Origin: JAKOUY01 sp037045185
Lineage (GTDB): Bacteria > Actinomycetota > Acidimicrobiia > Acidimicrobiales > Ilumatobacteraceae
Assembly: GCA_037045185.1 (NCBI GenBank)
Contig: JBAOHQ010000004.1
Span: forward strand, 496,001 to 560,000
Direction of reading: 5' to 3'
DNA length: 64,000 nucleotides
The notes below the pieces were generated by a model that was not told where the DNA came from, searched no databases, and saw nothing but the letters and a program-made list of their open reading frames with translations. A program made the position numbers and the translations under genes. Below, piece after piece: positions 30,571 to 40,235 of the stretch; the stretch's first letter is position 1; each line of letters opens with the position of its first letter.

Positions 30571-31824
30571 TTACTTCCGCGTGACCAGGTAGTCGATGAT
30601 CTGGCTGATCTGGTCGTCGTTCAGCTTCAGATTGGGCATGCCGCGGGACATCCCGTTGTTCCTGGCGATCTGGTCGTCCGTTGCATACATCGGCTTCTTC
30701 GCCGGTGCGTTGCGGATCCAGTCACGGAGGTCCTTCTCGTTCAGGCACTCCCGGGTGACGCCCTGGAGATAGAGCGCGCCGAACTCCTCCGGCTTGGCGT
30801 GCCACACCTTGTCCCGGCACTCGGGTGTCAGCAGATCCCACACCGCGCCGGCGAACGTGTTGCGTGACATCAGGTGGCTGAGGTTGGGGGCGTTGCCGGA
30901 CACGACGTACAGGTCGGGCTGTGACACCACCGGGGCGCCATCGGCGTCGGTGAGGCCGTCCACCTGGTGGCAGCGCGAGCAGTTGGCCTGGAACGTCCCC
31001 TCGCCGACCACCGCGGCGGGATCGGTGGGTTTCTCGTACGGCGCCGTCTGCTTGGCCACCCAGGTGTCGAAGTCAGCCTGGTTCAGCGCGGCCACCTGCA
31101 TGCGCATCCGCGCATGGCTGAGCCCGCAGAACTCCGTGCACTGACCGCTGTAGATCCCCGGCTGATCGGCTTCGAGACGCAGCGTGTGGGTGCGGCCCGG
31201 CACCGCGTCACGCTTGCCGTTCAGCTTCGGGATCCAGAAGCTGTGGATCACGTCGTTGCTCTGGATCTGGGCCAGGACCTTGGTCTTGGCGGGCAACGCC
31301 ATCTGGCCGCTGGTGACGATGGGCTGCTTGATGCCGCCGGTGGCGCACCCGTCCTGCACCGGGTAGACGTACTCCCACCACCACTGCTGGCCGGTCACGA
31401 TGACCACGCACTGCGTGTCGCTGGTCTTGTTCAGCTTCATCACCGTGGCCACGGTGGGCACGCTGATGCCGGCCAGCAGCGTGGCCGACAGCACGATGGG
31501 GCCGATCTCGAGGATCGCCTTGCCGTGGCCCTGCTCGGGAATCTCCTGGCCGCGATCCTTGAACTTCCAGATGGCGTAGCCGATAGTGGCGAACACCAGC
31601 ACGCCGATGACACCGGCGATGTAGAAGATCGGTCGCTGGAGGTTGTCGATGGAGCGGGCGTTCGGCCCGGCCGGCTGCCAGGTGTCCTGCGGCGCATCCT
31701 TGGCGCAGCCGGCGAGTAGCAGCACGCCACCGGCCAGCAGGCCGGCACGCACACGGCGAGAGGCACGCGGGGGCATGTCGTGCACGGTATCCACCTCGGT
31801 CGGGGTTCGGCGAACTTCGGTCAT
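30571..31824 (-). CDS. ctaC: cytochrome c oxidase subunit II with fused cytochrome c domain
   Basis: 417 aa from the ATG at 31824, which overlaps the upstream stop (ATGA). It has a lipoprotein signal with lipobox LLLAGC (C40) and two membrane helices. The cupredoxin domain has the CuA motif CTEFCGLSHARM. A C-terminal cytochrome c domain has haem site CSRCH and distal Met in GMSRGMPNLKL, marking a caa3-type enzyme that receives electrons through its own haem c. An insert with Cys (TPECRDKVW, TRECLNEKD) is unusual in length. An ATG further upstream exists in frame but lacks context. Confidence 0.95.
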   Translation of the reverse strand: MTEVRRTPTEVDTVHDMPPRASRRVRAGLLAGGVLLLAGCAKDAPQDTWQPAGPNARSIDNLQRPIFYIAGVIGVLVFATIGYAIWKFKDRGQEIPEQGHGKAILEIGPIVLSATLLAGISVPTVATVMKLNKTSDTQCVVIVTGQQWWWEYVYPVQDGCATGGIKQPIVTSGQMALPAKTKVLAQIQSNDVIHSFWIPKLNGKRDAVPGRTHTLRLEADQPGIYSGQCTEFCGLSHARMRMQVAALNQADFDTWVAKQTAPYEKPTDPAAVVGEGTFQANCSRCHQVDGLTDADGAPVVSQPDLYVVSGNAPNLSHLMSRNTFAGAVWDLLTPECRDKVWHAKPEEFGALYLQGVTRECLNEKDLRDWIRNAPAKKPMYATDDQIARNNGMSRGMPNLKLNDDQISQIIDYLVTRK

Positions 31825-32966
31825 GGCACCAGCACCGTGATGGCCTGGTCGGCGATGCCAGGCACCGTGATGGTGTACGGGGTCTGGCTGGTGCTGCTGG
31901 GCCGGGTGTAGCGGATGGTCTTGAGCACCTCGCCGCCCGGTTCGATCAGTGTGGTGCACTCCTTGGGCGAGGTGGTCACCGCCGTGCCGCTGGAGGAGTC
32001 GGTGAACGTGCCCAGGTTCAGGGTGAATCGGCGTGGCTCGCTGTCCTGGTTGCGGAAGATGATGTTGTTCTGCTGGCCGGCGATGAGGGTGACGTCGGCG
32101 CGGGCGCCACGAAGGCCCTGGGAGTACACGGCGAGCTTGCCGTCCTGGACGACCACGATGGCCGACGGGCTGCTGATCGACATCACGTCACCGGGAGCGC
32201 GCTTGTCGACCTCGGGGTTCTTGCCCGCCTCGTCACAGACCGCGGGCTCGTCGGCCGTGGTGGGGTGCTTGTGGATCTCACGCTGGCCGTCGAGGGCCAT
32301 CACCGCCCCGGTGGACACCAGGCCGAGGGCGGCGATGGCAGCCACGCCCGTGATGGCGCCACGCTGGAGGTTGGGCTTGGAGGCCACGAGGTACCCGCCG
32401 AGCAGCACGAGGGCGCCGAGGATGCCGAACACGACCGGCCCACCCGACTTGTCGACCCACAGCATGATCCGCGAGAAGGAGAACACGATGACGCCAAGAC
32501 CCACAGCGGCCACGATGGGGAACTGCAGCGGCTGCAGCAGGCGGCTGCTCACCGCCTGGTTGAACGACGCGTCGGACGAGGCCCGGTCGCTCCACGCGGT
32601 GACCAGCCATTCGGCAGCGGCGGCCAGCAGCACGATGATGCCGAGCTTGAAGAACCACGGGCGGGTCTCGGCGCCGATGGCGGTGACCCCGGCGCCGATG
32701 GCTGCCAGGATGGGCGCCACGCTGCGCCGTACCGGCGCCTGGGCGGCCGCTGCGGTGTGGGTGATATCGGGCGCCATGCTGGACGTGTTGCCGTCACGGG
32801 TGAAGAAGTTGACGGCGGTGAGTGCGGCCAGGGCGAGCAGGGCGCCGATCAGCACGACGGTGCCCAGCCAGCCGGGCTCGCCGCCATGGGTAGCGCCGAA
32901 CACGAGCAGGCTGGCCAGCGCCAGGCCAGTCGCCCCGAGGAACAGCTTTGATCCGGTGGTGAACAT
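31821..32966 (-). CDS. polytopic membrane protein with exported beta-rich domain, cta operon
   Basis: 381 aa, not recognised as a named family. There are six or so helices in the first 210 residues (FLGATGLALASLLVFGATHG to LGLVSTGAVMAL). An exported region of about 150 residues follows (SISSPSAIVVVQDGKLAVYS ... YTITVPGIADQAITVLVP). Its beta pattern and ILxRNQDSEPRRFTLNLG-like wording resemble cupredoxin-type or EfeO-like folds, but the Cys/His/Met copper set of a working cupredoxin is not obvious. It is fixed between the COX3-like gene and ctaC with 4-nt coupling, which argues for a role in assembly or as an accessory subunit. Confidence 0.7.
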   Translation of the reverse strand: MFTTGSKLFLGATGLALASLLVFGATHGGEPGWLGTVVLIGALLALAALTAVNFFTRDGNTSSMAPDITHTAAAAQAPVRRSVAPILAAIGAGVTAIGAETRPWFFKLGIIVLLAAAAEWLVTAWSDRASSDASFNQAVSSRLLQPLQFPIVAAVGLGVIVFSFSRIMLWVDKSGGPVVFGILGALVLLGGYLVASKPNLQRGAITGVAAIAALGLVSTGAVMALDGQREIHKHPTTADEPAVCDEAGKNPEVDKRAPGDVMSISSPSAIVVVQDGKLAVYSQGLRGARADVTLIAGQQNNIIFRNQDSEPRRFTLNLGTFTDSSSGTAVTTSPKECTTLIEPGGEVLKTIRYTRPSSTSQTPYTITVPGIADQAITVLVP

Positions 32967-32975
32967 TGTGCTCCG

Positions 32976-33572
32976 TTACTTGGTCACGTAGACCACGAAC
33001 CACACCGCGGCGAACGCTGCGGCGAGGAAGTACCAGTACAGGGCGTGGGCGGCGACGAGCTCACGGTTGGGGGAACGCCCGCCGAGGTAGCGGAAGGCGG
33101 TGACGACGCTGAGTCCGATGCCGACGATGGCCAGGACGACGAACGTGCCGGTGACGGCGTAGAACAGCGAGTGATAGACGGTGCCCTTGGCCGGCAGGTG
33201 GATCTGGTTGAACACGAACGCCTGGGCGTTGACGATGGCGATCCCCAGCACGGCGGTGAGCCCGAGGGCCAGGCCGGCGTGGGCGCGGTCGTTGCGCTTG
33301 GCCGAGTAGACGGCCCACTGGGCGAACACGCAGGCCGGGATGAACGCCAAGAGCATGGTGTTCGGGGCGACCATGTTGATGCTGACGTCCTTGGGGACCC
33401 AGCTCGTGCCGGCGTCGATCGCCCGGTCACGCATCTTCAGCCACAGGCCCAACATCCCGGCGATCAGGGCGGTCCCTGCGGCGCATGCCAGGACAGCGCC
33501 GACGAGCACCTGGCGCCGTGGTGCCGGCGGGGGACCGGCGGGGAGGGCCAACGGAGTGGTGGACGTGCTCAT
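32976..33572 (-). CDS. COX3-like accessory membrane protein
   Basis: 198 aa with five helices and the haem-copper oxidase subunit III layout. It lacks the Glu of helix III (ctaE has SECLLFGG) and reads NTMLLAFIPACVFAQWAVYS instead. It ends HALYWYFLAAAFAAVWFVVYV, like the last helix of subunit III. It overlaps the preceding COX1-like gene by 1 nt (TGATG). Together with that gene it forms a second, divergent I/III pair beside the standard one. Confidence 0.8.
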   Translation of the reverse strand: MSTSTTPLALPAGPPPAPRRQVLVGAVLACAAGTALIAGMLGLWLKMRDRAIDAGTSWVPKDVSINMVAPNTMLLAFIPACVFAQWAVYSAKRNDRAHAGLALGLTAVLGIAIVNAQAFVFNQIHLPAKGTVYHSLFYAVTGTFVVLAIVGIGLSVVTAFRYLGGRSPNRELVAAHALYWYFLAAAFAAVWFVVYVTK

Positions 33573-35179
33573 CAGCGCTGGCCCCCTGGCTTCAGGTCGA
33601 GCAATGGTTCTGGCGACATGACCGTGTGGACGTCGGCGAAGTTGGCCTCCGGGGCGGGCGAGGACGTCGCCCACTCCAGGGTCTGGCCGTCCCACGGATC
33701 GTCACCGGCGGCGGCCCCGCCGCGCAAGGCGCCCAGGCGCATGGCCACCACGCCAAGCACGGTGAGCGCCACGAGCAGATGACCGATCGCCGAGGCGATG
33801 TTCCACAACTGGTACGGGCCGCTGTAGCTGAATTGCGTGGCCGCTGCGGGCTGCTTGGCGAACCCGGCGATGGCGTAGGGCAGCGCTGCCAGCACCACGC
33901 CCAGCGCGCCGAGCAGGGCGAGGGGCAGGACCTTGGTGTCCGCGGTCGCCCGCCCGGTGAGCTTCGGGCACCAGTAGACGACGGCGCCGAGCATGGCCAG
34001 CGCCGTCCCGTACACCACGTACAGGGTCATCGACTCCTCGAACACCGTGCCGGCGAGCTGGGCGTCGCCGATGTTGTACAGCGCGGTGCCGGCGACACCG
34101 ACGAAGGCCAACCCGGCGCCGAGCAGGCCGAACACCATCGGTGACTGCAGGCGGGGGCGGACCGAGCGCAGGCTGGAGGCGCCGATGGCCAGGACGACGA
34201 GACCGCCGAGAACCGGCAGGAGGTGGAAGAAGGCGAACGGCACGGCATCGGTCAACCAGTCACCAAGACCCTGGTCGAAGGCGTTGCGCGGCAGGTCGAG
34301 CGGCGTCTGGGTGACGGCGGTGAAGGCCCCGACGGCGAGCAGGCCGAGGCCGGCGAAGGCCGCGCCACGCATCGCCAGGCGACGCCGGGTGGCGGTGGTG
34401 AGGGCCTCGAGGGCGAATCCGAAGGCCGGGACAGCCCACAGGAAGGTCATCGGCTGGGTCAGACCGAAACCGATCAGGTCGCTGATCCCGCGGTTGCCGC
34501 CGAAGCCTTCCCGGCCGTAGCGGTAGTCGACGTAGGCGATGATGGCGTTGCCGGCGACCACCGGCAATGCGACGAGCAAGCCGACGCAGGCGACCAGCAC
34601 CGACCAGGTGAAGACCGGCACGCGACGCATGTTCATCCCGGGGGCCCGGGTGGTGAGAATGGTGGTGGCCAGGCCGACCACGGCGCACAGCAGCCCCAGC
34701 AGTTGCAGCAGATGGGCCGTGAGGAACAGGGCGACGAACGTGGCGTTGCCGCCGGCGGGGCCACCGTTGCTGGCAATCGAGACGACGACCACGACGGTGC
34801 CGATGAGCCACGACCAGAACCCGGTGGCGACCAGCCGGGGGAAGGCCAACGAGCGGGCGCCCACCTGCAAGGGCACCACGGCGACGGCCATGCCGAGGAC
34901 GATGGGTGCGATGGCGGCCATCACCAGACCGACGCGGTACGTCGACAAGACCTGCGGCAGCGAACCGGGGTCGAGCAACGCCCGGCTGGTGTCGGCGCGG
35001 TCGACGCCGAGCAGGACGCCGACCACTGCCACCGCGGCCAGGAACATCATCCCGCTCAACAGGTAGAGGCGGCCGATCTTCTTGTGGTCCGTCGTCGTCA
35101 GCCAGTCGGCGACGCCCGACAAGCCACGCCCGGCGACACCGGCTGCGGTGCCGGGTGCGTGCGTCTCAACGGTGGTCAT
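33572..35179 (-). CDS. COX1-like paralogue lacking all haem and CuB ligands
   Basis: 535 aa. It clearly belongs to the COX1 fold: TTDHKKIGRLYLLSGMMF, VVPLQVGARSLAFPRLVATGFW and APGMNMRRVPVFTWSVLVA align with ctaD in the same operon. Every ligand site is changed. ctaD's MHATTM becomes TYRVGL, GHPEVY becomes TQPMTF, WAHHMF becomes FTAVTQ, and VAHFHYV becomes EESMTLYV. It therefore cannot bind haem a, haem a3 or CuB in the standard way. The start MTTVETHAPG is at 35179. It is the second gene of the cta operon; a structural, proton-channel or assembly role is inference. Confidence 0.9.
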   Translation of the reverse strand: MTTVETHAPGTAAGVAGRGLSGVADWLTTTDHKKIGRLYLLSGMMFLAAVAVVGVLLGVDRADTSRALLDPGSLPQVLSTYRVGLVMAAIAPIVLGMAVAVVPLQVGARSLAFPRLVATGFWSWLIGTVVVVVSIASNGGPAGGNATFVALFLTAHLLQLLGLLCAVVGLATTILTTRAPGMNMRRVPVFTWSVLVACVGLLVALPVVAGNAIIAYVDYRYGREGFGGNRGISDLIGFGLTQPMTFLWAVPAFGFALEALTTATRRRLAMRGAAFAGLGLLAVGAFTAVTQTPLDLPRNAFDQGLGDWLTDAVPFAFFHLLPVLGGLVVLAIGASSLRSVRPRLQSPMVFGLLGAGLAFVGVAGTALYNIGDAQLAGTVFEESMTLYVVYGTALAMLGAVVYWCPKLTGRATADTKVLPLALLGALGVVLAALPYAIAGFAKQPAAATQFSYSGPYQLWNIASAIGHLLVALTVLGVVAMRLGALRGGAAAGDDPWDGQTLEWATSSPAPEANFADVHTVMSPEPLLDLKPGGQR

Positions 35180-35305
35180 GCGGCGAACTCGTTTCGTGCG
35201 GGCGCGCCTCGGGCGGCCCGATGCTGGATCGGATGAATCAGCAAAGACATTACCCACAGGGCGCGGCAGCGGCCGAAATCATCGGCAGCTGGCCCAGCCG
35301 CGGTT

Positions 35306-36253
35306 TCAGGGGCCGAATCGGACCAGCACGTCGACCAGGATCGCGCCGAACAGCACCGTGATATAGGTGATACTGACGCCGAAGACTCGCATCGCCCGCT
35401 GGGGCGTCGGCGAACGACCGAGGTCGACCGCCGACCACAGGAAGGTCGCCCCGGCGACCGCCGCGGCGATGCCGTAGATCCAACCCAGCTCGCTGACCGG
35501 AAGCACCGCCAGGCTGCAGGCGACCATCGCCACCGTGTACCACACCATCGAGCGGACCGTGGTCTGCGGTGAGGCGACGGCGGGCAGCATCGGGACTGCG
35601 GCGGCCCGGTACTCGTCGACGTGACGCATCGCCAGCGCCCAGGTGTGCGGAGGCGTCCACAGGAAGATCACGCCGAACAGCACGACCGGCGCCCAGGCCA
35701 CCTCGTCACGCACCGCCGCCCAACCCACCAGCACCGGCATGGCGCCGGCAGCGCCGCCGATGACGATGTTCTGAGCCGTCGAACGCTTCAGCCACAGCGT
35801 GTAGACGAAGACGTAGAAGAGCGTCGCCACCAGCGCCAAGACGGCCGCGAGGAGGGTGGCCAAGGCCCACAGCACGGCGAAGGCCACGATCTCCAGGGCG
35901 ACCGCGAACACCAGGCCCTCGGCGGGCGAGATCAGCCCGGTGACGGTGGGCCGGCCCTTGGTCCGCTCCATCAGGGCGTCGATGTCACGATCCACGACCA
36001 TGTTGATGGCGTTGGCCCCGCCAGCGGCCAGGGTGCCGCCGAGCAGCGTGACCAGCACGAGGCGGGTGGGCGGCCAGCCCCGCTCGGCCAGGACCATGGT
36101 GGGCAGGGTGCTGATCAGCAAGAGCTCCACCACACGCAGCTTCATCAGATGGACGTAGCCGGCGAGCTTGGTGGTGGGCCGGCGGGTCGAACTGTGAGCG
36201 ACGCCGCCCGGCTTCATCCGCGAGGGAACGAGTGGGCGGGCGCCGACTGCCAT
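35306..36253 (-). CDS. ctaB: protohaem IX farnesyltransferase (haem O synthase)
   Basis: 315 aa UbiA-family prenyltransferase making haem O from haem B and farnesyl diphosphate, the first step to haem A for the oxidase genes downstream. The Asp-rich site is GANAINMVVDRDIDALMERTKGRP. The conserved loop WLKRSTAQNIVIGGAAGAMPVLVGWAAV and the second site FLWTPPHTWALAMRHVDEYRAAAVPMLP are present. A 126-nt spacer separates it from the COX1-like gene and may hold a further promoter. It is divergent from clpS with only 30 nt between starts. Confidence 0.96.
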   Translation of the reverse strand: MAVGARPLVPSRMKPGGVAHSSTRRPTTKLAGYVHLMKLRVVELLLISTLPTMVLAERGWPPTRLVLVTLLGGTLAAGGANAINMVVDRDIDALMERTKGRPTVTGLISPAEGLVFAVALEIVAFAVLWALATLLAAVLALVATLFYVFVYTLWLKRSTAQNIVIGGAAGAMPVLVGWAAVRDEVAWAPVVLFGVIFLWTPPHTWALAMRHVDEYRAAAVPMLPAVASPQTTVRSMVWYTVAMVACSLAVLPVSELGWIYGIAAAVAGATFLWSAVDLGRSPTPQRAMRVFGVSITYITVLFGAILVDVLVRFGP

Positions 36254-36283
36254 GACGGCCCATGGTACGGGCAGAATGTGCGG

Positions 36284-36592
36284 GTGCCGCCAGCGCCGGC
36301 CAGCCCGACCACCGTCCGGCCCGACACCGATGTCGTGGTCGAGGAGACCGTGGACGTCGATCGCCCGTGGATCGCCCTGGTGTGGAACGACCCGATCAAC
36401 CTGATGAGCTACGTCGCCTTCGTGTTCCAGAAGCTGTTCGGGTACAGCAAGGACAAGGCCAACGCCTTGATGCTCGACGTCCACCACAAGGGCCGGGCCG
36501 TGGTGGCCAGTGGAGCGCGGGAGAAGATCGAGATGGACGTCTTCCGCCTGCACGAGCACGGGCTGTGGGCAACCATGCAGCAGGACGACTGA
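36284..36592 (+). CDS. clpS: ATP-dependent Clp protease adaptor ClpS
   Basis: 102 aa. The ClpS core is IALVWNDPINLMSYVAFVFQKLFGYSKDKANALMLDVHHKGRAVVASGAREKIE, split here only in quotation. NDP and the following Met line the N-degron pocket, while VHHKG contacts ClpC/ClpA. It delivers N-end-rule substrates to the Clp protease. The GTG start at 36284 is chosen (an in-frame GTG also lies at 36278). The acidic, Thr/Val-rich N-terminal tail is typical in actinobacteria. DUF2017 follows after 2 nt. Confidence 0.95.
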   Translation: MPPAPASPTTVRPDTDVVVEETVDVDRPWIALVWNDPINLMSYVAFVFQKLFGYSKDKANALMLDVHHKGRAVVASGAREKIEMDVFRLHEHGLWATMQQDD

Positions 36593-36594
36593 CG

Positions 36595-37074
36595 ATGGGC
36601 TGGCGCAAGCCCAAGGGGCCGCTGCAGCAGACGTCGAAAGGCGTGCGGGTGACCATGTCGGCCCCGGAACGTGAGCTCATCGTCCGCCTGCTCGACGACC
36701 TGCGGACCTTGATCCTGGCCGGTGGGGATCAGGCGATCCTGCGCCGCTTGTTCCCGCCGGCCTACCACCAGGCCGTCGACACCGACGCCGAGGCCGAGTA
36801 CCAGCGGCTGATGCACGACGAGTTGGTGGCCGCCCGCCTGGCCGGGATCGAAACCATCCGCGCCGCGATTGCCGACGACACGCTGCTCGACGACGAGGGG
36901 ACCATGGCCTTCGTCCGCTCGCTGAACCAGATCCGCCTCGTGCTCGGCACGGCCCTCGACGTCAGCGAGGACGAGAGCATCGACGTGGACGACGACCACC
37001 CGCTGGTCGCCGAGTATCACCTCTACCACTACCTGTCATGGCTCCTGGAGAACGCCCTGGAGTGCATCACCTGA
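36595..37074 (+). CDS. DUF2017 family protein
   Basis: 159 aa. It matches the actinobacterial DUF2017 proteins that nearly always follow clpS. The N-terminus is basic, then SAPERELIVRLLDDLRTLILAG, an acidic middle and a C-terminal SLNQIRLVLGTALDVSEDE ... YHYLSWLLENALECI. Its function is unknown. Coupling to clpS suggests a role in Clp substrate handling, which is inference from context. Confidence 0.88.
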   Translation: MGWRKPKGPLQQTSKGVRVTMSAPERELIVRLLDDLRTLILAGGDQAILRRLFPPAYHQAVDTDAEAEYQRLMHDELVAARLAGIETIRAAIADDTLLDDEGTMAFVRSLNQIRLVLGTALDVSEDESIDVDDDHPLVAEYHLYHYLSWLLENALECIT

Positions 37075-37096
37075 CCGCTGCCTCAGGGCGTGAAGT

Positions 37097-37522
37097 TCAG
37101 GTGACGAAGGCGGCCAGCCAGCCGGGCAGGCGGGTCGGCCGCCCATCGGCGGTGATCAGGCCGTGGACGGTGACGCCGGTGGCCCTGACCTCGGCGCCCA
37201 CGGTGAGCAGGTAGGTCATCTGGAACGTGGTCCGGGTGGCCTTCGCCAGGCGGGTGTGCACGGTGACCACCTCGTCGAAGCGAAGCGGCAGCCGGTACTG
37301 GACGAAGCACTCCAGCACCGCCGATTCCAGGCCCTCGGCCTGCCACGCCGTGTACGGGTGGCCGATGTGGCGCAGGTAGGCGACGCGGGTTTCCTCGAAG
37401 TACGGCAGGTATCTGCTGTGGTGGACGATGCCCATCGCGTCGGTCTCGGCGAAGCGCACCCGGATGTCGTGGCGGAACGGGTACGCCGCCGGATCCAGAC
37501 CCGCGGTGGCCGACATCCTCAC
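37097..37522 (-). CDS. acyl-CoA thioesterase, YbgC/FadM-type hotdog fold
   Basis: 141 aa. The hotdog active-site region is RVRFAETDAMGIVHHSRYLPYFEETR, with the catalytic Asp in ETDAMGIVHHSRY. LPLRFDEVVTVHTRLAKATRTTFQMTY follows. It hydrolyses acyl-CoA or related thioesters; chain length is not predictable. It converges with DUF2017 (22-nt gap). Confidence 0.92.
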   Translation of the reverse strand: MRMSATAGLDPAAYPFRHDIRVRFAETDAMGIVHHSRYLPYFEETRVAYLRHIGHPYTAWQAEGLESAVLECFVQYRLPLRFDEVVTVHTRLAKATRTTFQMTYLLTVGAEVRATGVTVHGLITADGRPTRLPGWLAAFVT

Positions 37523-37571
37523 GACCGCCGACCGTACTCGCCTATCCGGCTCATCCGGTGACGGTGGCCAA

Positions 37572-40235
37572 TCAGTCGACCGTCATGCGCGAGGCAGTGA
37601 TCGGCCGCAGTCGGGAGGCGACCCCGCTGCCCGTCGTGGTGACCAGCCCGACGATCACCGGCACGCCCACCAGCAGCACGGCCAGGGTCCGCCAGGGTAT
37701 GTGCATGGTCAGCTCGGTGGTGGCGTTGGCCATGTAGATGGCGATGGGGATCAGCCCGACGGGCACGGCCATCACCGCGCCCAGCACGGCCAGCAGCGTG
37801 GCCTTCAGCCCGCTGGTCCGCCGCAGAGTGCCGCGGGCTGGCGCCCACCACGGCCAGGACATCGCGCTCCTCACGGGTCTCGGCGGCCGACAGCGCCAGG
37901 GCCGCGCCGATGACCCCGAGGGCCACCAGCAGCGCCAGCCCGCTGAGCGCACCCTCGACCGCTCCCTTGTTGACGGCGGTCTGATACGGCTCGGCATAGG
38001 CGGCGGTCACGTTCAGGCGCGGGCTGCGGTCGCCACGGCCGTACGCATCCACGACAGCTGCCCAGTAGTCCTCGTTGAGCTCCTGGAGCGCAGCCCGCTG
38101 AGCCCCGGTCAGCCGGTGCGGGTAGCGCAGCACGGTCAGACTCGGCACGGCGACGAAGCCGAGCCGCTCGGCTGCGGCGGGGCTGAGCAGCAACCCTCTC
38201 ATGAAGTCGAGGTTCGACGTGGTGCGAACGAAACGGACCGGCTGATCGGCGGACCGCTGACCGGCGGACGCAGCCGTCGGCTGCTGCTCCATGTCCTCCC
38301 AGCGGAGCTGACCACTCCCGTTGAACTGGCCGAGGACGACGGCGCCCGAGGTTCGCAGCGCGTCGGTGGCCGCCGGCGGCAGGTCATAGAGGCCAAGGAA
38401 CGCGTCGTCGGCCAGCGCGACTCCCGAGCCGAACGACATCAGGACGTACTCCCCGTCACCGGTGGGCTGGGCGTGATCCCCGGGTGCCGCATGAATACTT
38501 CGGATCACTGGGCCGCCTGGAGCTGTGGCGTCACCGGCTGTCAACGCCTGCAGGGTGGTCACCGTGGCCCCGGGAACCACCTGCAGGATGCGCCGCAGGT
38601 CGGCGGCGGGTAGCGCCACGTCCCCCATCGCCCCCGCGTACGTTCCGCGGGTCGAGTGGAGCACGACCTCGTCGGGGCGCATCCACCACCGCTCCGGCCG
38701 GTCGGCAAGGGCAAGGGCGGAGGACGAGGCGGCGATGGCCAGCGCGCTGACCGCGCACACGGCAGCCACCACCGCGGCCGAACGAGTGCGCTGGCGGACG
38801 ATTCCCCGGGCGGCCAGGCGGATCTCGCCACCGGCCCTGCGGGCCAGCGGCCCGACGGTGTCGACGTAGGCCGGTGCCGTGGCGCACATGCCCAGCAGCA
38901 TCAGCACACCGCCCCCGACGGCAGTCGCCGCCCAGATGCTGGCACGGTTCGCCGACTGGGATGCGGTCGATCCGATGACGGCAAGGGCCAGCAACCCGGT
39001 GCCCGCGAGGAACCCGCCAAGTCCGCCAGCCGTCACCCACCGCGGCACCTGCCGTGGTGGGCGGCGACCCGCCAGGGCGGCGAGGACGGGGATCCGGCTG
39101 GTGGCCCGGGCGGGGATGGTGGCCGCCACCGTGGCGGTGATCACGCCGAACGCCAGTGCCAGGGCGACCTCCAGCCACGAGTACCGGTATCCGAACGAAG
39201 CGAACTTCAGGATCTCGCTGCGATGCGGGGCCAGCACGACGAGCACCACGGCTGCCACACCACCGCCCAGTACCGAACCGATGACGCCGGCGAGGGCGCG
39301 CCTTGGAGCATCAGGGTCCGGCGCAGCAGCCGCGGCGAGGCGCCGTTGGCGCCGAGCTGGCCCAGTGTCACCAATTGGCGGCGGGCCCCGGCGGCGAACG
39401 CCGCGGCGATGACGATCCCGACGATCATCAGCGCCAGCACTCCGAACACCATGCCCCAAGCGACGCGGGCTGCCTGGTTCGCCTCCTGACCGGACAGCGG
39501 GTCGTTACCTCGGACCTCGCGCTCGACGGCCGGAGACGCCACCAGCGCGCCCTCGCTGGAGTGGATCGCCTCGATCAAGCCGGGGGACAACGGCCGGCCG
39601 ATCCTGGCCAGGTGCTCCGACGCCAGCGACTCACCAGTGATGGGGAAGGGCGTCGTCGGCTCGACGACCACCGTGTCACCTCCCCAGTTGTCGGCAACCT
39701 CCCCAGTTCCGACCACCTGCCACGTCAGGGGTTCGGGCCGCACCAGGTGGAGCTCATCCCCGACACCAACCCCGAGGTCCGCCGCAGCCGAGCGGCTGAG
39801 GAAGACCTCGCCCGGCGCCGCCGGTACCCGGCCCGCCATGACGACGAACCACGATGTCAGGATCGGTGATTCGGAGTGCTGCTTGACCACCCTGACCGAG
39901 GCGCGGTGCCCGTCCGCGGTACGAAGCACCCGGCTGTAGTCCGCCAGTCGCGTCGTGACGGCGGAACTCGGCGGCAGCAGGGGCGAGAACGTGTCCACCG
40001 CGGCACCACCTTCGGGCGGCTGCTCGACAAACCACGTGAGGTCGGCTGCACCGTTGTGCTCACGCCAGAAGTCGTCGACTGTCCTCGTGTTGGTCCGGAT
40101 CCAGACGGGGGCCAGGATCAGCGCGGCCACTGGACCAGCGACGAGCCCGGCCACCAGCAGGGTGCGCCACGGGCGGCGGCGCACTTCGTTGGCGGCCAGG
40201 CGGGCGGCAACGGTGGTGGCCGGGAGGGCGCTCAT
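37572..40235 (-). CDS. FtsX/MacB-type ABC transporter permease (two frame breaks)
   Basis: About 888 aa with two FtsX-like membrane blocks. The first frame begins MSALPATTVAARLAANEVRR and runs through a large extracytoplasmic domain to GARRQLVTLGQLGANGASPRLLRR. The frame changes near 39300 and 37845, and the protein ends SGVASRLRPITASRMTVD. Family members act with a LolD/MacB-type ATPase to export lipids, peptides or drugs or to do mechanical work on the envelope. Its start overlaps the ATPase stop (ATGA). The whole unit is under the PadR gene. Confidence 0.87.
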
